From: Nitrospirae bacterium RIFCSPLOW2_12_42_9
GTDB lineage: Bacteria > Nitrospirota > 9FT-COMBO-42-15 > HDB-SIOI813
DNA: 7,988 bases
Assembly (NCBI GenBank): GCA_001805205.1
Contig: MHER01000066.1
Span: 1-7,988 of the forward strand
Reading direction: 5' to 3'
The translations under genes were made by a program, and so were the position numbers. Of this stretch, positions 1-6,400 are shown piece by piece. The notes under the pieces are model-generated. The model saw nothing but the letters and a program-made list of their open reading frames with translations. It was not told where the DNA came from and searched no databases. The stretch's first letter is position 1. Each line of letters begins with the position of its first letter.

Positions 1-641
1 GCCTGTCTATGCTGGAAATTATCCCACAAGCCGTAACCCTCTGCAATATCACCAAGTGCCTTGTAGAGATGCTTATCCCCTCCGCTCACCCTCTGTGCCA
101 ATTGCCTGAATATCTCTGCTGCCTGATAATAACGCGCCCTTTTAAATAATAGTGCAGTCTCATGCCTCTCCTTTATTGCAAGTTCGTCCCATGGATTTAT
201 GTGGTGCAGTACCTGCTCTTTTCCATTGACAACAATACCGACTCCGCCTTTAGTCCTCTCCTTCCCGCTGATATATCTATACCCTGAAGAATCATCGACT
301 GTTGCAAGGACAAGGGCTGCGACCATTGGTTTTGTACCGCCGGTATAATCAACAACCCAGTCTCCAGGCTCAAGCCTCCAGTTTTTCTGTATCTCCTTCC
401 ATTTGCCGGCGATTGCCCTGTAACAGGTCAGAAGGTCATCGGCATCTTCTGTAATAACTTCTGCCATCCATACCGGCCTATCCACAATCTTTGGCAGTAT
501 ATCATTATTTATTATTGACCTCGTCTCTGCTGAGGCAAAGAAGCATAGACACTCTGGTTTTAACTCATTTATAGAATATATAACAGGTTCAGGACTACCA
601 CCAACTGAAATCAATAATGCTTTAGTTCTGAGGCCAGGCAT
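1..641 (-). CDS. CARF-domain CRISPR-associated protein, Cas02710/TIGR02710-like, 3' end outside window
   Basis: I translated this open frame by hand from the reverse strand. It starts at ATG 641-639 and has no stop in the 213 codons before the window edge. An AGGAG ribosome site (650-654) lies 8 bases upstream of the ATG. Near the N-terminus is ISVGGSPEPV (residues 11-20), and at residues 98-106 is DYTGGTKPM. These are the two nucleotide-binding signatures of the CARF Rossmann fold in the Cas02710 group. An alpha-helical stretch follows from about residue 155 (FKRARYYQAAEIF, then YGLWDNFQHR), as in the linker of that family. CARF proteins sense cyclic oligoadenylate made by Cas10 of type III CRISPR systems and switch on a C-terminal effector, often a HEPN RNase. 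That effector part is not visible here, so nuclease type and activity are unknown. The family assignment rests on motif recognition. No other cas gene or CRISPR array is in view. Confidence 0.8.
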   Translation of the reverse strand, partial: MPGLRTKALLISVGGSPEPVIYSINELKPECLCFFASAETRSIINNDILPKIVDRPVWMAEVITEDADDLLTCYRAIAGKWKEIQKNWRLEPGDWVVDYTGGTKPMVAALVLATVDDSSGYRYISGKERTKGGVGIVVNGKEQVLHHINPWDELAIKERHETALLFKRARYYQAAEIFRQLAQRVSGGDKHLYKALGDIAEGYGLWDNFQHRQ

Positions 642-669
642 ATTTATCACTCCTGTTATTTTAAAAGTC

Positions 670-698
670 ATATTACTAAATATTAAAATGCAGGTCAA
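670..698 (-). promoter_or_regulatory. Probable sigma70-type promoter of the CARF gene
   Basis: Read on the reverse strand, TTGACC (693-698) is separated by exactly 17 bases from TAATAT (670-675), close to the consensus -35 and -10 boxes. It lies about 30 bases upstream of the CARF start codon, leaving a short leader that contains the AGGAG ribosome site. Confidence 0.55.
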
Positions 699-729
699 AT
701 CTACCGGGAAATCCACTGGAAAATTACTG

Positions 730-761
730 TTGACATACGATGTACCTTTTGCCATCATAAT
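730..761 (+). promoter_or_regulatory. Weak promoter candidate for the JAMM-nadK transcript
   Basis: A perfect TTGACA (730-735) is followed by CATCAT at 17 bases (753-758) or the better CATAAT at 20 bases (756-761). Neither pairing is ideal. The implied transcription start would fall at or just after the ATG at 765, so either the transcript is nearly leaderless or the real promoter or start codon lies elsewhere. Confidence 0.25.
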
Positions 762-764
762 TTC

Positions 765-1214
765 ATGTTCTTCTTTTCCAGAAAGTCCCAGATAATAATA
801 CCTGATTACCTTTATGATCAGATGATGGATCATGCAAGGGATGAGTATCCGAATGAATGTTACGGGGTTCTTGTAGGTAACCCAATGAATAAGATAGTAT
901 TTGAGGTAAACAGGATCTATAACCTGGAGAATGACAGGACTGTTGACAGGTACTCGTTTAATCCACAGGAATTAAAATTAATTCAACATACTGCAAAAAT
1001 ACAGAGTCTTGACATATTAGGATTCTATCACTCACATCCGGACAGGGGGGACAAACCATCGGAATATGATAGAGAAGCAGCCTATCCAGGCTACTCATAT
1101 ATTATCATCTCAATTAATAAAGAGAAAAAGATATCAGCAAAGAGCTGGTCTTTCAGCAGTGAAAAGGAACCCTTTAAGGAAGATGAGATTACTGTAAGAA
1201 AGCAGAAGACTTGA
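765..1214 (+). CDS. JAMM/MPN+ (JAB1-type) metalloprotease family protein
   Basis: A 149-residue protein made of one MPN+/JAMM domain. The zinc-site signature is complete: Glu31 in NECYGVL, then HSHP (His89, His91), Ser99 and Asp102, in the spacing H-x-H-P-x6-S-x2-D. Such enzymes cleave peptide or isopeptide bonds. Stand-alone bacterial members are linked to processing of ubiquitin-like sulfur carrier proteins, as in cysteine or cofactor biosynthesis, and some act in defence systems. No sulfur carrier, E1-like gene or CD-NTase is visible here, so the substrate is unknown. There is no signal peptide, so it is probably cytoplasmic. nadK follows after 44 bases on the same strand, suggesting an operon. 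The ATG at 765 has no recognisable ribosome site; the domain clearly begins by residue 10 (IIIPDYLY), so the true start cannot be far downstream. Confidence 0.85.
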   Translation: MFFFSRKSQIIIPDYLYDQMMDHARDEYPNECYGVLVGNPMNKIVFEVNRIYNLENDRTVDRYSFNPQELKLIQHTAKIQSLDILGFYHSHPDRGDKPSEYDREAAYPGYSYIIISINKEKKISAKSWSFSSEKEPFKEDEITVRKQKT

Positions 1215-1258
1215 GAATTATTTTATAAATTAATAGAATCTATCACAGGTAAAAACAA

Positions 1259-2122
1259 ATGAAGAAGGTTGGTATAATCTCAAAGACAAGAAAAAGAGAT
1301 GCAGGACATATCCTCTCTCAACTGGTTAAATGGCTTAGAGAACAGGATACAGAACCATTGATGGACCAGGAGACAGCATCTTTGATAGCAGTACAGACTC
1401 CATATACAAAGCAGGATATAGCATCACAGTCAGAATTTATCATTGTATTAGGTGGTGATGGGACCCTGCTCAGCGTGGCAAGACTGATAGGAGGGAAAGG
1501 TACTCCTATACTTGGTGTAAATCTCGGCAGCCTTGGATTTCTTACAGAGGTAACACTCGAAGAGATGTATCCCCTTCTTGAAGAAATACTGACCGGGACG
1601 ATGGTAATAGATGAAAGAGGGATGCTTAATGCCTCAATACTAAGAGGGGATAAAGAGATAGCAACGTTCACTGTCCTCAATGATGTTGTAATTAATAAAG
1701 GTGCCCTCGCAAGGATGATCCTGATGGAGACCCGTGTTGATGGAAAGTACCTGAATACGTACAGGGCAGATGGCCTTATCATCTCTTCACCAACCGGTTC
1801 AACTGCCTATTGTCTCTCAGCAGGTGGACCTATTGTATACCCATCAGTAGGAGCTGTAATCATTAGTCCTATATGCCCGCACACACTCACAAACCGGCCT
1901 ATAGTATTACCGGAGGATGTAAACATTGAAGTTGGTCTCTGTTCAGAGAATGAAGATGTCATGATTACACTGGATGGTCAGGAAGGCCATATGCTCAAAT
2001 ATATGGATAAAGTACTTGTAAAAAAGGCAAAGGGAACAACAAGACTCATACTTTCTCCCAAAAAGGATTATTACGAGATACTCAGACAGAAACTAAGGTG
2101 GGGTGACAGACCGGTTAGTTAG
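1259..2122 (+). CDS. nadK: NAD kinase (ATP/polyphosphate-NAD kinase)
   Basis: A 287-residue, full-length NAD kinase that phosphorylates NAD to NADP in the cytoplasm, the only route to NADP. Family hallmarks appear in order: GGDGT (65-69), the phosphate-binding and catalytic motif; NLGSLGFLTE (88-97); the ND pair (141-142) that contacts NAD; RADGLIISSPTGSTAY (169-184) with the following GG (189-190); and LDGQEG (238-243) near the end. The start is ATG with only a weak AGGT ribosome site (1248-1251). It lies 44 bases after the JAMM gene on the same strand and is probably co-transcribed. It converges on nfnB, whose product pair reduces NADP, a functionally sensible neighbour although on the opposite strand. 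No truncation or missing motif was seen. Confidence 0.96.
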   Translation: MKKVGIISKTRKRDAGHILSQLVKWLREQDTEPLMDQETASLIAVQTPYTKQDIASQSEFIIVLGGDGTLLSVARLIGGKGTPILGVNLGSLGFLTEVTLEEMYPLLEEILTGTMVIDERGMLNASILRGDKEIATFTVLNDVVINKGALARMILMETRVDGKYLNTYRADGLIISSPTGSTAYCLSAGGPIVYPSVGAVIISPICPHTLTNRPIVLPEDVNIEVGLCSENEDVMITLDGQEGHMLKYMDKVLVKKAKGTTRLILSPKKDYYEILRQKLRWGDRPVS

Positions 2123-2142
2123 GATTTGGAATAATGTCTGGC

Positions 2143-2161
2143 CAGCGTAAATATTACGCTG
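2143..2161. terminator. Hairpin at the nadK/nfnB convergent junction
   Basis: A perfect 8-bp inverted repeat (CAGCGTAA / TTACGCTG) closes a 3-base loop. The right arm contains the nfnB stop codon. It sits 21 bases after the nadK stop and could act as a bidirectional terminator or 3' stabiliser. Neither direction shows a following U-tract, so intrinsic termination is not assured. Confidence 0.45.
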
Positions 2162-3587
2162 TGACGCGGGTAGATTTGCTTAAAATATATTCGTGAATAG
2201 CCTTTGAAGCGACCTTAGCCTGCCCCATGGCCTTAATAACGGTTGCGCCACCAGTAATGATATCTCCTGCTGCATAGACGCCTTCACGGGATGTCTTTCC
2301 TGTTGCAGGATCAACAATTATAATACCCTTTTTATTTGTCTCAAGACCCGGAGTTGTCTCTTTGATAATCGGATTTACCCCAAACCCGAGGGCCATTACA
2401 ACAGTATCTATCTCTTCTATAAACTCTGAGCCAGGGATTGGTTTTGGACTCCTTCTGCCGGAGGCATCAGGTTCACCAAGTTCCATCTTTATACACTGCA
2501 TACCATTTACAAAATAGTTATCGTCTCCAATAAACCTCACAGGATTAGTAAGGAATTTAAAACCAACACCCTCCTGCTCTGCATGCTCCATCTCACGCGG
2601 CAGGCAGGGGGCCTCCTCCCGGCTCCTCCTGTAATATACAGTAACCTTCTCAGGTTTGAGGCGCGCTGAAGTCCTGGCAGCATCCATTGCAGTATCACCA
2701 GCACCAATAATTGCAACCCTTTTACCAAGGAACACAGGAGTCAGGCTTTCAGGAAAAAGATCTGCACGCATAAGATTGACCCTTGTTAAAAATTCATTGG
2801 CTGAATATATGCCGCACAGATTCTCCCCAGGTATGTTCATAAAATATGGAAGGCCTGCACCTGTGCCTATTAACACAGCCTCATATCCTTCTGCAAAGAG
2901 GTCATCTACTGTGAGGGTCTTTCCAATAACTGCATTACATATGATCTCAACCCCCATCTTCTTGAGCATCTCTATCTCTGTATCTATCACATCAATTGGA
3001 AGTCTGAATCTGGGTATACCATAAACAAGCACACCACCAGGCCTGTGGAGGGCCTCAAAGATTGTTACCTTATGACCCAGTCTTGCCAGCTCACTTGCCC
3101 CTGTAAGACCGGCCGGACCAGAACCTACTATCGCAATCTTTCTCCCTGTGGGCGGAGCCATCTCAGGGATTTCAATAAGCCCGCTCATCCTTTCATAATC
3201 CGCTGCAAAACGCTCAAGCCTCCCTATAGCAACAGATGCCCCCTTTTTTGCTACCACGCAAACAAGCTCACACTGGTCCTGCTGGGGACAAACCCTTCCG
3301 CAAATGGCAGGCAGCAGATTGTACTTTTTTAAAGACCTTGCAGCGCCAATGAAATCTCTTTCCTCTATCTTTTTTATAAAAGCCGGAATATCTATCCCTA
3401 CAGGACAACCCTTTATACAAGGCGCCTTACACCCATCGAGACATCTCTTTGACTCTGTTAATGCATATACCTCAGGATAACCAGTTGGTACTTCAGTAAA
3501 ATTTCTTACCCTTACTGCAGGTTCCTGTTCAGGCATATCCTGAATAGGTATCTGCATCCTGTCTTTATTGGAAATTTCCCCGCTCAC
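2154..3587 (-). CDS. nfnB: NfnB: GltD-like flavoprotein subunit of NADH-dependent reduced ferredoxin:NADP+ oxidoreductase
   Basis: Large subunit of the electron-bifurcating transhydrogenase that couples NADPH, NAD+ and ferredoxin. I place the start at GTG 3587. It has an AAGGAG site 8 bases upstream and overlaps the nfnA stop by four bases (GTGA), giving 477 residues. An in-frame ATG at 3605 would add six residues but lacks a good ribosome site. Counted from the GTG: two Cys quartets for [4Fe-4S] clusters (C49-x3-C53-x3-C57-x3-C61 and C96, C100, C106, C110); FAD-binding GSGPAG (155-160); NADPH-binding GAGDTA (295-300); and C-terminal FAD motif AAGDI (439-443). The same architecture occurs in the glutamate synthase small subunit and sulfide dehydrogenase SudA. 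The adjoining NfnA-type gene, and the absence of a glutamate synthase large subunit in view, favour NfnB. Confidence 0.88.
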   Translation of the reverse strand: MSGEISNKDRMQIPIQDMPEQEPAVRVRNFTEVPTGYPEVYALTESKRCLDGCKAPCIKGCPVGIDIPAFIKKIEERDFIGAARSLKKYNLLPAICGRVCPQQDQCELVCVVAKKGASVAIGRLERFAADYERMSGLIEIPEMAPPTGRKIAIVGSGPAGLTGASELARLGHKVTIFEALHRPGGVLVYGIPRFRLPIDVIDTEIEMLKKMGVEIICNAVIGKTLTVDDLFAEGYEAVLIGTGAGLPYFMNIPGENLCGIYSANEFLTRVNLMRADLFPESLTPVFLGKRVAIIGAGDTAMDAARTSARLKPEKVTVYYRRSREEAPCLPREMEHAEQEGVGFKFLTNPVRFIGDDNYFVNGMQCIKMELGEPDASGRRSPKPIPGSEFIEEIDTVVMALGFGVNPIIKETTPGLETNKKGIIIVDPATGKTSREGVYAAGDIITGGATVIKAMGQAKVASKAIHEYILSKSTRVTA

Positions 3588-4420
3588 AGGTTTTTCTCCT
3601 TGCATAAATGTAATTCCATTGCCTTCTTTTCATAAGGTATATACATCTTCTGACGGTTAACAAGCTCTCCAAAATTAACCTGATGTCCATCAAAATCAGG
3701 ACCATCAATGCAGGCAAATTTGGTAGTGCCGCCAACTTCAACACGGCATGAACCACACATCCCTGTACCATCCACCATTATTGCATTGAGACTCACATAA
3801 GTCTTTATATTAAGCGGTCTTGTCATCTCTGATACTGCCTTCATCATAGGTACAGGACCTATAGCAGTCACCATATGGACAGGCTCCTGTTTTAAGATCT
3901 CTGTCAGGACATCTGTTACCAGTCCTTTCACTCCCTGACTGCCATCATTAGTAGATACCTCTACCTTATCGCAAATTGTCCGTAATTCATTCTCCATAAG
4001 AACGAGTTCTTTTGTCCTCGCTCCAATTATCCCTATCACCTTATTTCCACGGGCCTTTAAATCCTTTGCTATCGGGATTATGGCACCTGTCCCATATCCA
4101 CCACCAATCAACACGCATGTGCCATATTTGTCTAAATGGGAAGGTTGTCCGAGTGGACCAACAACATCTGTTAATGAATCACCAACTCTTAGATTTATAA
4201 GTTCTGCAGAGGTCCTCCCCACAGCCTGCACAATAATCCTGACTGTCCCTTTATTCATATCCCAACCGGAAATACTGAGAGGTATCCGCTCACCATTTGG
4301 GGTAACTCTGACTATGATAAACTGCCCTGGCTGCATCTTCCTCGTAGCAAGCGGGGCATGGACCTGCATCATTACAGTATTCGGGGCAAGCTCTACTTTT
4401 TCCATTATTTTATAACTCAT
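3584..4420 (-). CDS. nfnA: NfnA: FNR-like FAD/[2Fe-2S] subunit of NADH-dependent reduced ferredoxin:NADP+ oxidoreductase
   Basis: A 278-residue protein of the dihydroorotate dehydrogenase electron-transfer/FNR type, the expected size for NfnA. It has an N-terminal FAD-binding beta barrel with RIPLSIS (45-51), then an NAD(H)-binding fold with LIGGGYGTGA (104-113). The C-terminal iron-sulfur site reads D217-x4-C222-x2-C225-x11-C237, the Asp plus three Cys arrangement known for the [2Fe-2S] cluster of NfnA. The subunit exchanges electrons with NAD(H) while NfnB handles NADP(H) and ferredoxin. The ATG at 4420 is preceded by GGAG (4430-4433) at 9 bases. It is first in a two-gene operon with nfnB, with a good promoter 80-110 bases upstream. 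Alternatives are SudB or PyrK, but no dihydroorotate dehydrogenase gene is present. Confidence 0.88.
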   Translation of the reverse strand: MSYKIMEKVELAPNTVMMQVHAPLATRKMQPGQFIIVRVTPNGERIPLSISGWDMNKGTVRIIVQAVGRTSAELINLRVGDSLTDVVGPLGQPSHLDKYGTCVLIGGGYGTGAIIPIAKDLKARGNKVIGIIGARTKELVLMENELRTICDKVEVSTNDGSQGVKGLVTDVLTEILKQEPVHMVTAIGPVPMMKAVSEMTRPLNIKTYVSLNAIMVDGTGMCGSCRVEVGGTTKFACIDGPDFDGHQVNFGELVNRQKMYIPYEKKAMELHLCKEKNL

Positions 4421-4475
4421 TCCGTGGATCTCCGGTAATAAAAATGGTTATTAATGTATTAACCGTACTTATGTT

Positions 4476-4559
4476 TCAATTCGTTACAGTGATTGTTGAG
4501 CATAGCAAGTGAGAGACATTTCTGTCAAGCAATATTTGTGGTTTTATGGTTCGAATTGA
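4476..4559. repeat. Widely spaced 8-bp inverted repeat around the nfnA promoter
   Basis: TCAATTCG (4476-4483) and CGAATTGA (4552-4559) are perfect inverted copies 68 bases apart. They lie almost symmetrically on either side of the nfnA promoter. They could be paired operator half-sites, but two 8-mers in a 254-bp AT-rich interval may also match by chance. Confidence 0.3.
4499..4528 (-). promoter_or_regulatory. Probable sigma70-type promoter of nfnAB
   Basis: On the reverse strand a perfect TTGACA (4523-4528) is followed after 18 bases by TATGCT (4499-4504), a 4 of 6 match to the -10 box. The transcript would have a leader of about 70 bases before nfnA. An imperfect dyad (4446-4464, GGTTA...TAACC) lies within that leader. 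Confidence 0.6.
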
Positions 4560-4591
4560 CTCATAATGCCCTCCCATTTTATAACACATCC

Positions 4592-4619
4592 TTTTCTAAA
4601 ACTTGCATTTTTTAGAAAA
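4592..4619. promoter_or_regulatory. Perfect 9-bp dyad overlapping the HNH-gene promoter; possible operator
   Basis: TTTTCTAAA (4592-4600) and TTTAGAAAA (4611-4619) form a perfect inverted repeat around 10 bases. The -35 candidate of the HNH gene lies in the spacer, a position suited to repressor binding. It could also fold as a weak AT-rich hairpin in RNA. Confidence 0.4.
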
Positions 4620-4632
4620 AAACGTGTATAAT
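4603..4632 (+). promoter_or_regulatory. Probable promoter of the HNH-endonuclease gene
   Basis: A perfect TATAAT (4627-4632) lies 18 bases after TTGCAT (4603-4608), a partial -35 match. Transcription would begin about 35 bases before the start codon at 4675. Confidence 0.5.
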
Positions 4633-4674
4633 TGGAATTAATTTACGATTGACCAGAGAAGGCATTTAGATAAA

Positions 4675-5214
4675 ATGGAGCATACACTTCTTTTAAACGC
4701 TACTTATGAACCCCTAAAGGTTATTCACTGGAAACGGGCTGTCACACTCCTCTTTCAGGGAAAGGTTGAGGTCCTTGAGGTATACAACCGTGAGGTTCAT
4801 GGTATCTCAATCACCTTCCCATTACCTTCTGTCTTAAGACTCCTGAAGCTGGTACGTGCCAAGGATATTCACAAGGTAAAATTCTCAAGGGCAAACATCT
4901 TTGCGAGGGATAGTTACAGGTGTCAGTATTGCGGTGATAAGTTTGATGTCAAGGATCTGACATTTGACCATGTAATACCTGTTGCAAAGGGTGGGAAAAA
5001 GAGCTGGGAAAATATCGTTACTGCATGCTGGAGGTGTAATAATAAAAAGAGCGGTCACACCCCCCTGGAGAGTGGGATGCGTCTGATTAAACATCCATGC
5101 GAACCAAAATGGCTCCCGCATGTAACAATCACTATAGGTATAAGAAATACACCGGAAAATTGGCGCGACTATCTATACTGGAATGTAGAGTTGGATAAGG
5201 ATGAACCTGATTAA
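4675..5214 (+). CDS. HNH endonuclease family protein
   Basis: A 179-residue stand-alone HNH nuclease-fold protein. The beta-beta-alpha-metal module occupies about residues 78-125: zinc-ribbon pair C83-x2-C86 (CQYC), catalytic D98-H99 in LTFDHVIP, central N113, second pair C118-x2-C121 (CWRC), and then NNKK. The whole set C-x2-C, DH, N, C-x2-CN is intact, so it should bind metal and could nick or cut DNA. The N-terminal 75 residues (LLLNATYEPLKVIHWKRAV) are typical of a widespread group of single-copy bacterial HNH proteins with no settled role. There is no methyltransferase, phage or intron context, so restriction or homing cannot be claimed. The start is ATG with AGAAGG (4657-4662) at 12 bases, somewhat far. 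It has its own promoter and converges with porB. Confidence 0.88.
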   Translation: MEHTLLLNATYEPLKVIHWKRAVTLLFQGKVEVLEVYNREVHGISITFPLPSVLRLLKLVRAKDIHKVKFSRANIFARDSYRCQYCGDKFDVKDLTFDHVIPVAKGGKKSWENIVTACWRCNNKKSGHTPLESGMRLIKHPCEPKWLPHVTITIGIRNTPENWRDYLYWNVELDKDEPD

Positions 5215-5253
5215 CCCGAAAAATGCATTTGGCTTTAATTCTTCGGGTTAATC
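5209..5253. terminator. Long inverted repeat at the HNH/porB convergent junction
   Basis: A perfect 12-bp stem (5209-5220 with 5242-5253, GATTAACCCGAA and its complement) encloses a 21-base loop. The left arm contains the HNH-gene stop codon. The loop holds a 10-bp palindrome AAATGCATTT (5221-5230). It lies between two convergent genes (porB stops at 5258), so a bidirectional terminator is likely. No U-tract follows in either direction. Confidence 0.55.
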
Positions 5254-5257
5254 AAAT

Positions 5258-6154
5258 CTATGTCCTGAATTTGTTATAGATCGCCTTTAGATCAGTTATG
5301 TCCGCCCCATGGTATTTACCTTTTAAGCCTGCTACCCTCGATTCGTAGACCGGTTTCTCCGCCTTATAGAAGATGCCGACCGGTACTTTTGCCTCTGGAT
5401 TTATCGTGTGATTAAGGGCACTCTCTGCTATCTCGAATGCCTTCATTCTGTCTGTCTTATCTCTGTGGGTTTCGTCAATGTTGTATATCCTAGGGCGGTA
5501 ATAATCAAAGGTATCAACCGTATTGAATGTGGGACATGGTGAGAGGATATTAACAAAAGAAAAGCCTTTATGCTCAATGGCCTGTTTGATTATATCACCG
5601 GTTACCTTTGGATTTCCGGCAAATGCCTGGGCAACAAATGTTGCGCCATAGGTCAGCATCATAGTAAGTGTATTCATAGGAGAATCAATTGTACCGTACG
5701 GTGTTGTTGATCCCTTCATCCCCTCACGGCTTGTAGGAGATACCTGTTTCTTTGTAAGTGCGTAAATCTGGTTATCCATAACAACGAGGGTTATATCTAT
5801 ATTTCTCCGTGCAGCATGAGGCAGGTGGCCTCCACCGATTGAAAAGGCATCACCATCACCGATTGTCACCATCACGAGAAGTTCTGGTCTGGCTAATTTT
5901 ATACCGATGGCTACTGGCAATGCCCTGCCGTGACATGAGTGGAATCCAAATGTCCTCATCCAGAGAGGCAGGCGGCTTGAACAACCAATACCTGATACGA
6001 TTATCGCCTCATCAGGGTTAACATTGAGCTGACTGAATGCATTACAAATCGCAGCCGTAACTGCAAAGTCTCCGCATCCGGCACACCATGTAGGTTCAAT
6101 CGCACTTCTGTATTCCTTTGGCTTTAACTGTAACTTTACATCTAAGGCTTCCAT
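5258..6154 (-). CDS. porB: 2-oxoacid:ferredoxin oxidoreductase, beta subunit (pyruvate/2-oxoglutarate type)
   Basis: TPP-binding subunit of a cytoplasmic enzyme interconverting a 2-oxoacid plus CoA with an acyl-CoA plus CO2, using ferredoxin. The start chosen is ATG 6154 with GGGGAG (6161-6166) six bases upstream, giving 298 residues, the usual size. Cys residues for the beta-subunit [4Fe-4S] cluster are C24 and C27 (WCAGC), C58 (GIGCSS) and C207 (SPCP). The TPP/Mg site is GDGDAFSIGG (99-108) with N128. The frame stays open upstream to a GTG at 6364, but that extension belongs to a degraded neighbouring gene and is not part of the family. No alpha, gamma or delta subunit is in the window; they would be expected beyond the IS element to the right. 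Pyruvate versus 2-oxoglutarate specificity cannot be read from beta alone, so the symbol is tentative. Confidence 0.9.
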   Translation of the reverse strand: MEALDVKLQLKPKEYRSAIEPTWCAGCGDFAVTAAICNAFSQLNVNPDEAIIVSGIGCSSRLPLWMRTFGFHSCHGRALPVAIGIKLARPELLVMVTIGDGDAFSIGGGHLPHAARRNIDITLVVMDNQIYALTKKQVSPTSREGMKGSTTPYGTIDSPMNTLTMMLTYGATFVAQAFAGNPKVTGDIIKQAIEHKGFSFVNILSPCPTFNTVDTFDYYRPRIYNIDETHRDKTDRMKAFEIAESALNHTINPEAKVPVGIFYKAEKPVYESRVAGLKGKYHGADITDLKAIYNKFRT

Positions 6155-6175
6155 TATCATCTCCCCTTTTTGTTT

Positions 6176-6373
6176 TTCATCCGAAAATCCTTGTTGTTTG
6201 TCTAACATAAGCCATATATTAGGGTCTTTAATTACATATCTTAAAAACTCATTAATGGTAAAATGGCCGGTTGAACGTTTAAAAGTTTCATCCGCGTGCT
6301 CGTGGCACATTCCTTTGTTCTTAAAACCGGCCAGGTCAGGTTCACCTTCGGGGTCTTTAACCACCAGTAAATT
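6176..6373. repeat. Direct repeat, inner copy (A), left of the IS element
   Basis: This segment aligns without gaps to 7791-7988 at a constant offset of 1615 bases, with 4 mismatches in 198, all transitions. Homology stops abruptly on the left at 6176/7791. The right limit is unknown because the other copy meets the window edge. On the reverse strand it encodes the C-terminal part of gene X. Confidence 0.95.
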
Positions 6374-6393
6374 CCGACCTTATGATCTACCAT
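6191..6393 (-). pseudogene. Degraded copy of small gene X (unknown function), reads into porB
   Basis: An AAGGAG site (6404-6409) lies 10 bases before ATG 6393, which begins MVDHKVG. About 20 bases on, the conserved protein (NLLVVKDPEGEPDLAGFKN, then MCHEHADETF, then FTINEFLRYV and IWLMLDKQ) is in another frame. One missing base near 6374 would join the two. At 6191-6193 this copy has CAA where the outer copy has the TAA stop, so the frame runs on in phase into porB. I do not recognise the family. Its place directly ahead of porB suggests an accessory protein or a neighbouring subunit of the oxidoreductase operon. The start is inferred: the 6374-6409 stretch might instead belong to the IS end. 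A sequencing error could explain the frame break. Confidence 0.55.
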
Positions 6394-6400
6394 TTCCTGA

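Noticed and set aside
1318..1782. Reverse-strand open frame of 154 codons inside nadK
   Set aside because: It is antisense to well-conserved NAD kinase motifs, with serine/isoleucine-rich composition typical of a shadow frame.
4675..5214. HNH gene as part of a restriction or homing system
   Set aside because: No methyltransferase, specificity subunit, intron or intein boundary is visible around it.
6155..6364. N-terminal extension of PorB from GTG 6364
   Set aside because: It repeats at 7791-7988, has a stop at the equivalent place there, and PorB has its own ribosome site and ATG.
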